A DNA stretch of 64,000 nucleotides. It comes from Bradyrhizobium sp. (GTDB lineage: Bacteria; Pseudomonadota; Alphaproteobacteria; Rhizobiales; Xanthobacteraceae). The translations under genes were made by a program, and so were the position numbers. Shown here piece by piece: positions 35,199 through 42,027 of the stretch. The notes below the pieces were generated by a model, which ran no database searches, had not been told where the DNA came from, and saw only the letters and a program-made list of their open reading frames with translations. The stretch is from positions 1 to 64,000 of the forward strand of contig JAUXWH010000158.1 of the NCBI GenBank assembly GCA_030681365.1, read 5' to 3'. The first letter of the stretch is position 1. Every line of letters begins with the position of its first letter.

Positions 35199-35988
35199 GC
35201 GGATCGATCCGGTTTGACGTGTTGATGGCGGTGGTGGAATTGCGCGTGGGCGCGACAGGTCTGGTGCGCCACCGCATTCCTTTCAGCCAGAGGCGCAGCG
35301 CCTCCCAATGGATCGCCAGGGTGACTTTTGCGGTAATCAGCGGAATCCCGACAAAGGTCTGCAGCAGCGCACGGTCGGTCAGTTCGCGGCGAAGCCCGGC
35401 GAGGCTGGCGTGAAGGACGCGTTCGCCGCCCTTGCTGGCGTTGATGCCGACCGCGACGCGTCTGGTGGGTTCGATCAGCCGAAAGTGGTAAACGAGGTCC
35501 ATATCCATGAACGGCGATACGTAGAACGCCTTGCGGCAGTTTTGCCGGATCTCGCCGGAGCTGGCTTCGATCGCGGCAACGTAGGAGTGGCGCTCGCCAA
35601 AGGTGTTGTGGACTTCGTAAATGATCGCGGCGAGTTCGCCGCCGGGCCGGTGGCAGTAATAGATGCTGATCGGATTGAAGCTGTAGCCGAGCGTTCGCGG
35701 CATGCAGAGCAGGCGAATCGCGCCATCTGCAATGTCGATACCTGCTTCCGTCAGCAGCCGTTCGGCCTGGATGCGAAGCGGTGTCGGGCTGCCGTCGCCG
35801 AGATCTGCCTCGTGCAATGCGAACAGGTTGAAGCGGTTGTGGGAGAACAGTTTCAGCCGGGCGGTCAGCACAGGCAGTTCATCGAGGTCGATCAGCAGCC
35901 AGAAGGCGCGGTAGCGAAAGTGATGCACCTTGGGCCGCAGCCGCCGGTGCATCACCGCGCCGACATAGAGCGCCGATCGGAAACTCAT
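35188..35988 (-). CDS. DUF1365 domain-containing protein
   Basis: The 266-residue protein starts MSFRSALYVGAVMHRRLRPKVHHFRYRAFWLLIDLDELP and contains LGYSFNPISIYYCH and GELAAIIYEVHNTFGERHSYV, the DUF1365 signature. The family nearly always sits between a flavin amine-oxidase-like gene and a Cfa-type methylase, as here. Its biochemical role is unknown but presumably lies in the same lipid modification. Start and stop overlap both neighbours (4 bp upstream, 11 bp downstream), showing tight coupling. The track start at 36066 is rejected because the extra residues are a shadow of the oxidoreductase. Confidence 0.9.
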   Translation of the reverse strand: MSFRSALYVGAVMHRRLRPKVHHFRYRAFWLLIDLDELPVLTARLKLFSHNRFNLFALHEADLGDGSPTPLRIQAERLLTEAGIDIADGAIRLLCMPRTLGYSFNPISIYYCHRPGGELAAIIYEVHNTFGERHSYVAAIEASSGEIRQNCRKAFYVSPFMDMDLVYHFRLIEPTRRVAVGINASKGGERVLHASLAGLRRELTDRALLQTFVGIPLITAKVTLAIHWEALRLWLKGMRWRTRPVAPTRNSTTAINTSNRIDPHVV

Positions 35989-37346
35989 GGCTGCAGCTCC
36001 AGCATCGCCGCGCCCACGGCCTTGCGTCCGAGCACGATGCGTCCGGACTCGTCGGGCACCTTCCACGGTCGCCGCAGCCCGCCGAGCTGTTCGGCGACGG
36101 CGAGGCCGGCCTGCAGTCCGTCTTCATGGAAACCCGCACCGAAATGAGCGCCGCAGAACCAGACGTTGCCCTGTCCTTGCAGCGACCAGAGCCGGCGCTG
36201 CGCCGCTATCGCGGCGGCATCGAAGATCGGATGATGGTAAATTTCGCTGCGATACAGCGTCGCCGCGTGCGGCGCACGCGGCGGGTTGAGCGTGAGAAAC
36301 AGCGGCGAACGATCCGGAATGCCTTGCAGCCGGTTCATCCAATAGGTGACGGCGACCTTGTCGGCGGACGCATCGCCTGAACCGATATAGTTCCAACTCG
36401 ACCAAGCCGCGCGACGCCGTGGCATGAAACTCGCGTCCGAGTGCAGCACGGCGAGATTGCGGCTGTAGCGAAACGCGCCGAGCAGTTCGGTTTCGTCCGC
36501 CGTCGGATCGGCGAGGGCCGACAAGGCCTGATCGGCATGCGTAGCCATGACGACATGGTCATAGCGGCTCGATTCGCCGCGCGAGTCCGTCACGATGACA
36601 CCGTCGGGGACACGCCGAACCGCGACGACTCCTGTGTCGAGCCTGATCCAGTCGGCAAAGGGCTGAATCAGCCGCTGCACATACACGGTGCTTCCGCCAA
36701 CCACGGTTTCCCAGGCGGGACGCCGGGAAAGCTGCAACAGGCCATGATTACGATGGAAGCGAAGGAAGGTCGCGACCGGGAATGACAGGATCTCGCTCGG
36801 CGGCGCCGACCAAATCGCGCTGGCCATCGGCAGCAAGTGATCGTCCCGGAACGCGGCGCCATAGCCGCCGGCCGCGAGATAGTCGCCGAGGCTTATGGCT
36901 TCGTCCTTCAACAGGTCCGCATCCCGCGTCGCCTGCCGGTAGAATTTCACGAGATCGCGCAGCATCGACCAGAAACGTGGACGGAACAGGTTGCCCGGCT
37001 GTGCGAACAGGCCTTGCAGGCCGGTACCGGAATATTCGAGAGCGCCGTCATGCAGCGACACGGCAAGCGACATGTCGGAGGTTTTTGTGGGAACCCCCAA
37101 GTGCTCGAACATCGCCGACAGGTTGGGATAGGCCTGTCGATTGAAGACGATGAAGCCGGTATCGACGGGGATGCTATCCCCACCGACCCGCGCAACGACG
37201 GTATTGGCATGGCCGCCGATCCGTTCGGCCCGTTCGTACACCGTCACATCGTGGCGCTGGCTCAGCAGCCATGCGGCGGCCAGGCCGGAAATCCCGGTTC
37301 CAACCACCGCCACCTTCAATCGGATACCATCCCGCACGAAGTCCAC
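35985..37346 (-). CDS. FAD-dependent oxidoreductase, amine-oxidase fold
   Basis: The 453-residue protein begins with the dinucleotide-binding motif KVAVVGTGISGLAAAWLLSQRHDVTVYERAERIGGHANTV. It also has DTGFIVFNRQAYPNLSAMFEHLGV and the C-terminal FAD clasp GNVWFCGAHFGAGFHEDGLQAGLAVAEQLGG. Relatives cluster with DUF1365 and Cfa genes under RpoE/ChrR control, and one such enzyme (UfaD in Rhodobacter) is proposed as a fatty-acid desaturase. It is the first gene of the operon; its promoter lies about 50 bp upstream on the shared palindrome. Confidence 0.88.
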   Translation of the reverse strand: MDFVRDGIRLKVAVVGTGISGLAAAWLLSQRHDVTVYERAERIGGHANTVVARVGGDSIPVDTGFIVFNRQAYPNLSAMFEHLGVPTKTSDMSLAVSLHDGALEYSGTGLQGLFAQPGNLFRPRFWSMLRDLVKFYRQATRDADLLKDEAISLGDYLAAGGYGAAFRDDHLLPMASAIWSAPPSEILSFPVATFLRFHRNHGLLQLSRRPAWETVVGGSTVYVQRLIQPFADWIRLDTGVVAVRRVPDGVIVTDSRGESSRYDHVVMATHADQALSALADPTADETELLGAFRYSRNLAVLHSDASFMPRRRAAWSSWNYIGSGDASADKVAVTYWMNRLQGIPDRSPLFLTLNPPRAPHAATLYRSEIYHHPIFDAAAIAAQRRLWSLQGQGNVWFCGAHFGAGFHEDGLQAGLAVAEQLGGLRRPWKVPDESGRIVLGRKAVGAAMLELQP

Positions 37347-37398
37347 TCCATCGCCTCAGCCTGTCCAGCGGGCCGCTCGGCCGGCGAACGCCCTACTT

Positions 37399-37426
37399 GA
37401 AACGAACCGCAAGCGGGTTTGGATCA
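37399..37426 (-). promoter_or_regulatory. Predicted RpoE (ECF11-type) promoter for the FAD/DUF1365/Cfa operon
   Basis: Reading the minus strand, TGATCC (37426-37421) is followed by exactly 16 bases and CGTTTC (37404-37399). TGATCC is the known -35 core of Rhodobacter RpoE/ChrR promoters. Expected transcription start is near 37392, giving a leader of about 45 bases before the ATG at 37346. Confidence 0.78.
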
Positions 37427-37444
37427 CCTCGAGTGATCCAAACC
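37416..37444. repeat. Perfect 12-bp palindrome joining two divergent promoters
   Basis: GGTTTGGATCAC-CTCGA-GTGATCCAAACC. Each arm is the -35 element (TGATCCAAAC) of one divergent promoter, so the palindrome places two sigma binding sites back to back about 7 bp apart on opposite strands. Confidence 0.9.
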
Positions 37445-37461
37445 GGGCAAGTCTGCGTTTT
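37434..37461 (+). promoter_or_regulatory. Predicted RpoE (ECF11-type) promoter for the sigma/ChrR operon (autoregulation)
   Basis: TGATCC (37434-37439), 16 bases, CGTTTT (37456-37461). It has the same spacing and nearly the same boxes as the promoter on the opposite strand. It would let the sigma factor drive its own operon. Expected transcription start is about 37467-37469, which coincides with an in-frame ATG at 37468. Confidence 0.78.
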
Positions 37462-37575
37462 GTCGGTATGCAAACGCTGGCGCGACATCTTCCATCTCGC
37501 GGCGCTCTGGCCAGCGCCACGGCGATCCGGTACTCACGTCCGGCATGCGGTGGCAGATCGGAGCGTGCGGGCAGC

Positions 37576-38163
37576 ATGGTGAACGAGACACCCAACGGCG
37601 CGACGTCGGACGCTGCGAGGTGGGCCGCCCTGATCGAGGCCGTGGCGACGCGCGGGGACCGCGCGGCGTTCGCGGCGTTGTTCGAACACTTTGCGCCGCG
37701 GATCAAAACCTTCATGCGGCGTTCCGGCGCCAGCGAACAAAGCGCTGATGAATTCGCGCAGGAAGCCTTGTTGGCGGTCTGGTCGAAGGCGCGATTGTTC
37801 GATCCCGGGAGCGTTGGGGCCGCAGCGTGGATATTCACGATCGCCCGCAATCTGCGCATCGATGTCCTCCGCCGGGAAAAGCGCGGCGGCAGGGATCATA
37901 CGGTCGAGATCGACCCCGAGTTTCACGTCGATGAAGGGCCGCAACCGGATGCGGGCCTGGCCGCGTCGGAGGTGGAATCGAGGGTGAGGGACGCCCTGAC
38001 CCATTTGTCCGAGGATCAACTGCGGGTGATCGAGTTGTCCTTTTTTGATGAAAAGGCCCATGCGGAAATTGCGCAGACGCTTCAGATCCCGCTCGGAACG
38101 GTCAAGTCGCGACTGCGGCTGGCGATGAATCGGTTGCGTGGACAGCTGGGTGACTTCTCATGA
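37576..38163 (+). CDS. rpoE: ECF sigma factor, RpoE/ECF11 type
   Basis: The 195-residue sigma-70 family protein has region 2 FEHFAPRIKTFMRRSGASEQSADEFAQEALLAVWSKARLFDPGSVGAAAWIFTIARNLRIDVLRREKR and region 4 LSEDQLRVIELSFFDEKAHAEIAQTLQIPLGTVKSRLRLAMNRLRGQL. There are no extra domains. The ChrR-like anti-sigma gene overlaps its stop as ATGA, which defines the RpoE/ChrR pair known from Rhodobacter for singlet-oxygen response. ATG 37576 gives the usual family length. ATG 37468 is in frame and sits at the predicted transcription start, so a longer leaderless form cannot be excluded. Confidence 0.92.
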   Translation: MVNETPNGATSDAARWAALIEAVATRGDRAAFAALFEHFAPRIKTFMRRSGASEQSADEFAQEALLAVWSKARLFDPGSVGAAAWIFTIARNLRIDVLRREKRGGRDHTVEIDPEFHVDEGPQPDAGLAASEVESRVRDALTHLSEDQLRVIELSFFDEKAHAEIAQTLQIPLGTVKSRLRLAMNRLRGQLGDFS

Positions 38164-38810
38164 CGATCCATCACCACCCCCCGGAGGAACTGCTGGTGGC
38201 GTTTGCGGCGGGCTTGCTCGATCTGGGCCAGCACGTAGCTGTGGCAACACACCTTGTCGGTTGTCCGCATTGTCGCGCCATGGTGCGCACGATGGAGCAT
38301 GTCGGCGGGTTGGTGCTGGCCGATCTGCCGCCGACTGCGATGTCCGTCGGTGCCCTGGCGGCCGTCGAAGCGAGGCTGGACGGGCCTGGTTCTTCCCTCG
38401 CAGTGCCGCCCCGAGTTGGTGCAGGGCTGGCTGATGTACCGGGTCTGCCCCCGTTTGTGCGCGAATACTCCGCCGGACCATGGAGGTGGATCGCTCCCAA
38501 GGTGCATTTGCGTGCCATTCAGCTGCCCGTAGCCAGCGCGACGCGGGTCTTTCTGTTGAGATCCCGGCCGGGCACCAAGATGATCGAGCACACCCATACC
38601 GGTTTCGAAATGAGTTGCGTGCTGTCGGGAAGCTTTGTTCATGCCGGCGGGCATTTCGGGCCGGGGGATTTCGATTTCGGTGACGGCACTGACGATCACG
38701 AGATCATGATCGACTCGGCAGAGGATTGCATCTGTCTGGTCGCAATGCAGGGCGATCTCAAACTGAATGGCATGATCGGCCGCCTGCTGCAGCCGTTGAT
38801 CCGGATGTGA
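38160..38810 (+). CDS. chrR: ChrR-family zinc anti-sigma factor with C-terminal cupin
   Basis: The 216-residue protein has an N-terminal zinc anti-sigma domain whose candidate ligands fall at H6, H31, C35 and C38 (THLVGCPHC), the same positions as in Rhodobacter ChrR. The C-terminal cupin has H144, H146, E150 and H180 (IEHTHTGFE ... DDH), with the same spacing as the Rhodobacter cupin metal site. It holds the sigma factor inactive until singlet oxygen or related stress. It overlaps the sigma gene by 4 bp. A DUF1295 gene follows. Confidence 0.92.
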   Translation: MTIHHHPPEELLVAFAAGLLDLGQHVAVATHLVGCPHCRAMVRTMEHVGGLVLADLPPTAMSVGALAAVEARLDGPGSSLAVPPRVGAGLADVPGLPPFVREYSAGPWRWIAPKVHLRAIQLPVASATRVFLLRSRPGTKMIEHTHTGFEMSCVLSGSFVHAGGHFGPGDFDFGDGTDDHEIMIDSAEDCICLVAMQGDLKLNGMIGRLLQPLIRM

Positions 38811-38856
38811 TTTCGCGAGCCGCTGCCATGAGCATGTACCCTACGGAAGATGCGAC

Positions 38857-39666
38857 ATGAGTCTGCTCGAGCTGGCCTTGCTTGCGGCGGCGATGGGAGT
38901 GGCACTCTCGGCGATCATGGCCGTCGCCTGGCAGGTGCAACGAACCACGGGGCATACCGGCTGGATCGACGTCTGCTGGACCTTTGGAACCGGCACGGTG
39001 GCCGCGCTTGGCAGCCTGACTCCATCCGGCGCAAATCATCCCCCCGACGCACGCCAGATCATGGTCGCCGCGCTGATCGCGTTCTGGTCGCTGCGCCTCG
39101 GCGGGCACATTCTGCTGCGCACCCGCGAAGTCGGCGACGATCCGCGCTACCGGGATCTCATCAGGCAATGGGGCGCTAATGCCGATCGGCGGATGTTCCT
39201 GCAGCTGCAGTCGCAGGCGGCGGTCGGCCTGATCCTGGCGATCTCGGTAGCACTTGCGGCACACAATACGCCGCCAAATCTCGGTTGGCAGGATTTCCTG
39301 GGGATGGCGCTGCTGATCGGCGCGCTGGCCGGGGAGGCGGTGTCCGACTGGCAATTGCGCCGGTTCAGGTCCGATTCCGCCAATCGCGGGCGGATTTGCG
39401 AGGCGGGACTTTGGAGCCTGTCGCGCCATCCGAACTACTTCTTCGAATGGCTGTGCTGGCTCGCTTATCCTGTCATCGCGATCGATCTGTCAGGAGCCAA
39501 CCCGCTTGGCTGGATCAGCCTGCTGGCGCCCGCCTGCATGTACTGGGTGCTGGTCCATGTTTCCGGCATTCCGCCGCTTGAGGCGCACATGTTGCGAACG
39601 CGCGGCGAGCAATTTCGCGCACTGCAGGCCCGCACGCGGGCGTTCTTTCCGATCCCCAAGGGATGA
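38857..39666 (+). CDS. DUF1295 membrane protein (steroid 5-alpha-reductase-like)
   Basis: The 269-residue multi-span protein has an N-terminal span MSLLELALLAAAMGVALSAIMAVAWQVQ, HTGWIDVCWTFGTGTVAALG, and the family C-terminus GLWSLSRHPNYFFEWLCWLAYPV. DUF1295 proteins belong to the isoprenylcysteine methyltransferase/5-alpha-reductase superfamily and often lie in RpoE/ChrR regulons. The gene starts 46 bp after chrR with no intervening promoter match, so it is probably the third gene of that operon. The activity is unknown; reduction of a lipid is plausible. Confidence 0.88.
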   Translation: MSLLELALLAAAMGVALSAIMAVAWQVQRTTGHTGWIDVCWTFGTGTVAALGSLTPSGANHPPDARQIMVAALIAFWSLRLGGHILLRTREVGDDPRYRDLIRQWGANADRRMFLQLQSQAAVGLILAISVALAAHNTPPNLGWQDFLGMALLIGALAGEAVSDWQLRRFRSDSANRGRICEAGLWSLSRHPNYFFEWLCWLAYPVIAIDLSGANPLGWISLLAPACMYWVLVHVSGIPPLEAHMLRTRGEQFRALQARTRAFFPIPKG

Positions 39667-39673
39667 TCGCAGG

Positions 39674-40075
39674 TCAGACCGCGAGCTTGACCGTCACCCA
39701 GTAGCCTGCCGCCGCCGCGATGGCGCCGAGCAGTGTTCCCCAACCCGCATCGACGAGGGTGAGCTGCGTGGTCCAGTTCCGCAGTGTCGCCTGGTTCGTC
39801 AGGTCGTAGGTGATGTAGGTGAAGAAACCGAACAGCGCGCCGCCAAGCATGGCCTGAGCGAGGCTACCGGACTTCAGCGCTGGAAGGATGGCGAAATAGA
39901 CCAGCCCGACCGGGTAGATCAGATAGAACGCTATTCCTGCCGGCAGGTTGACGGTCGTGAGCATGATATCGCCCAGCGTGGGGCGATAAAATCGGCTGGC
40001 CATCGTTCCGAGCCAGGCCATGTCGACGAACACGAAAACCACCAGGGTGGACAAGTAAGCGGTGACATAAATCAT
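39674..40075 (-). CDS. DUF2177 family membrane protein
   Basis: The 133-residue protein starts MIYVTAYLSTLVVFVFVDMAWLGTMASRFYRPTLGDIML and has GGALFGFFTYITYDLTNQATLRNWTTQLTLVDAGWGTLLGA. The FxxxDxxWLGxxxxxFY and YDLTNxATLxxW motifs define DUF2177; four spans are predicted by eye. Function is unknown, but the family is found in light- and oxygen-stress clusters. It converges with the DUF1295 gene (7-bp gap) and is preceded by its own RpoE-type promoter match. ATG 40075 is used; the track start adds 16 non-family residues. Confidence 0.85.
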   Translation of the reverse strand: MIYVTAYLSTLVVFVFVDMAWLGTMASRFYRPTLGDIMLTTVNLPAGIAFYLIYPVGLVYFAILPALKSGSLAQAMLGGALFGFFTYITYDLTNQATLRNWTTQLTLVDAGWGTLLGAIAAAAGYWVTVKLAV

Positions 40076-40140
40076 CTTGGAATGCCCAATTCTGGAGCAA
40101 TGCCGCAGCGACATCGATCGCATCTGGTGAACGCAGGACT

Positions 40141-40168
40141 GTAACGATGAAAATTCCTGTCTGGATCA
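40141..40168 (-). promoter_or_regulatory. Third predicted RpoE-type promoter, upstream of DUF2177
   Basis: Minus strand: TGATCC (40168-40163) followed by AGA and further bases to a total of 16, then CGTTAC (40146-40141). This has the same N16 spacing as the two promoters at 37.4 kb. It lies about 65 bases before the DUF2177 ATG. Confidence 0.68.
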
Positions 40169-40518
40169 CGGGCGGGTGACGGGTTTCGCGAGCTGACCCG
40201 GTCTTGCACATCAACTCGAGCGCCGCGACCGTCGCGCCACATGAAATCTTGGTAAGGCTGCCGCGCCTTCCGGGCGCATCGAAACGTCAAAAACCCTTGA
40301 AGCAAGGGCGCAAGTAGGCTTTTTCCTCCGTTGCCGTCGGCAACGGCGCCGGGATAACGGGCCGAACAGGACTGTCCGCCCCGGCATCGCCCGGCTAGGA
40401 TGGAATCGGGTGCCAAGAGATCAGGCTCCAAGGAAAGCATCACAGCGGTGACCGTGTCGCAGGCCGTCTCCATAAGCGTCATGAGCGGATCGGTCCGGGG
40501 GATCTCGCATCGCCGGAT
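40169..40518. other. Intergenic region, no gene seen
   Basis: The 350 bases between the DUF2177 promoter and the efflux operon show only shadow ORFs (40072-40917 minus is the mirror of the outer-membrane factor gene). No tRNA, repeat or regulator is recognised. No regulator gene for the efflux operon is adjacent. Confidence 0.4.
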
Positions 40519-40537
40519 GCCGGGCGTTGCGCCCGGC
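40519..40537. promoter_or_regulatory. Hairpin immediately before the efflux operon ribosome-binding site
   Basis: GCCGGGCG-TTG-CGCCCGGC is a perfect 8-bp stem with a 3-base loop. It ends right next to GGAGGG, the ribosome-binding site of the GTG start at 40549. It may be a dispersed palindrome or may affect translation initiation. Confidence 0.4.
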
Positions 40538-40548
40538 GGAGGGCGGAC

Positions 40549-42027
40549 GTGAGACAACGCGCTGACGCGGCGGCCGGCCGGCTTGCGGCCATTCCGGGCG
40601 GAAATCGTGCAGTACGATGGCTGGCGGCGCTGTGCATGATCGTCAGTTCCACGGGCTGCATTCTGACCAAGGATCTGCCCGACCCGGCGCTGGACATCCC
40701 TGAAGGCTACAAGGCCGCGCGATTGACCCGCACCGACGCCCCGCCCACGCTGGACTGGTGGCGCGGCTTCCGCTCGCCGGAACTGACTTCGCTGATGGAG
40801 GAAGCCCAGACCGTCAATCTGGACATCGCCGCGGCTACCGCGCGCTTCATCCAGGCGGACGCCCAGGCGCGCGTGACGGGTGCTGCGCTGTTGCCGAGCC
40901 TCAGCGGCACGGGTCAACAGACCTATTCCCGCAGTTCCGGGTCCAGTTCCAGCGGCTTGACCAATGGCGGCCGTGAAGTCGTCAACTACCAGTCCTCGCT
41001 CAGCGCCAGCTACGAGCTCGATTTCTGGGGCAAGAACCGCGACGCCGCGCAGGCGGCGGAAGAGACTGCCATCGCCACCCGCTTCGATCGCGACGTGGTG
41101 GCGCTGACCGCGCTGGTCAGCGTTGCCAACGCCTATTTTCAGGTGCTGGCGGCGCAGGACCGGATTCGAACCGCCGAACGCAACATCGCCAGCGCGCAGC
41201 GCATTCTAGACGCCATCAAGCAGCGTTTGAGCGCCGGCACCGGAACCGACCTCGACGTCGCGCAGCAGGAAGCCGTGCTGGCCAATCAGCGCGCGGCGGT
41301 GCCGACCCTGCGCCAGACGCTGGCGCAAAACGTCAACGCCCTGGCCACGCTGGTGTCGCGGCCGCCGGAAAGCGTGCGCGTTAAAGGCGGCTCGCTCAAC
41401 CGGATTTCGTCGCCGCGGGTGACGCCGGGCCTGCCGTCGGAATTGCTGACACAGCGGCCGGACATCAGGCGCCAGGAAGCGTACCTCGCCGCCGCCACCG
41501 CCAATGTCGGCAGCGCCCGCGCGCAGTTCTTTCCGTCGATTCAGCTGACCGGGTCGGGCGGCTATCAGAGTTCGTCGCTGGCATCGTTGTTCCAGCCGCA
41601 AGCCGCGTTCTTCAACGTGGTCGGCGGCCTGACCCAGCCGATCTTCGATGGTGGCAGAATTCTGGGCAATTTCGAATTCACCAAAGCGAGGCAGGACGAG
41701 CTGCTGCAGACCTACCGCAAGACGGTGGTCCAGTCGTTTGCCGATGTCGACAATGCGCTGGTGGCGATCCGCCAGACCACCGAGAGGCTGCGGCTGCAGC
41801 GCGAGGTTCTGGCGGCCTCGCGGCGGGCGTTTCAACTGTCCGAGCAGCAGCTGCGCGCCGGCACGGCGGACATCGTAACCGTGCTAAATACGCAACTGAC
41901 GTTGTTTCAGGCGGAGGATTCGCTGTCGCAGGCCCAACTGGCGCGGCTGCTGGCGATCGTCAGCCTGTATCAGGCGCTGGGGGGCGGCTGGGAGCCAAGG
42001 ATGGAAAGACCGGTCGATGCTCTTTAA
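40549..42027 (+). CDS. RND efflux outer-membrane factor (OprM/NodT family lipoprotein)
   Basis: The 492-residue protein has a signal segment ending in the lipobox SSTGC, so it is lipidated. It then shows the duplicated TolC-like halves, including DWWRGFRSPELTSLMEEAQTVNLDIAAATARFIQADAQAR and LPSELLTQRPDIRRQEAYLAAATANVGSARAQFFPSIQLTGSGG. It forms the outer-membrane exit duct for the pump encoded downstream. A GTG start at 40549 follows GGAGGG with good spacing. The stop overlaps the adaptor gene by 11 bp. Confidence 0.92.
   Translation: MRQRADAAAGRLAAIPGGNRAVRWLAALCMIVSSTGCILTKDLPDPALDIPEGYKAARLTRTDAPPTLDWWRGFRSPELTSLMEEAQTVNLDIAAATARFIQADAQARVTGAALLPSLSGTGQQTYSRSSGSSSSGLTNGGREVVNYQSSLSASYELDFWGKNRDAAQAAEETAIATRFDRDVVALTALVSVANAYFQVLAAQDRIRTAERNIASAQRILDAIKQRLSAGTGTDLDVAQQEAVLANQRAAVPTLRQTLAQNVNALATLVSRPPESVRVKGGSLNRISSPRVTPGLPSELLTQRPDIRRQEAYLAAATANVGSARAQFFPSIQLTGSGGYQSSSLASLFQPQAAFFNVVGGLTQPIFDGGRILGNFEFTKARQDELLQTYRKTVVQSFADVDNALVAIRQTTERLRLQREVLAASRRAFQLSEQQLRAGTADIVTVLNTQLTLFQAEDSLSQAQLARLLAIVSLYQALGGGWEPRMERPVDAL

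Noticed and set aside
38798-38826. TGATCC near the end of chrR as a promoter for the DUF1295 gene
   Set aside because: The base word matches, but 16 bases downstream there is no CGTT-like box, and it lies in the chrR coding end.
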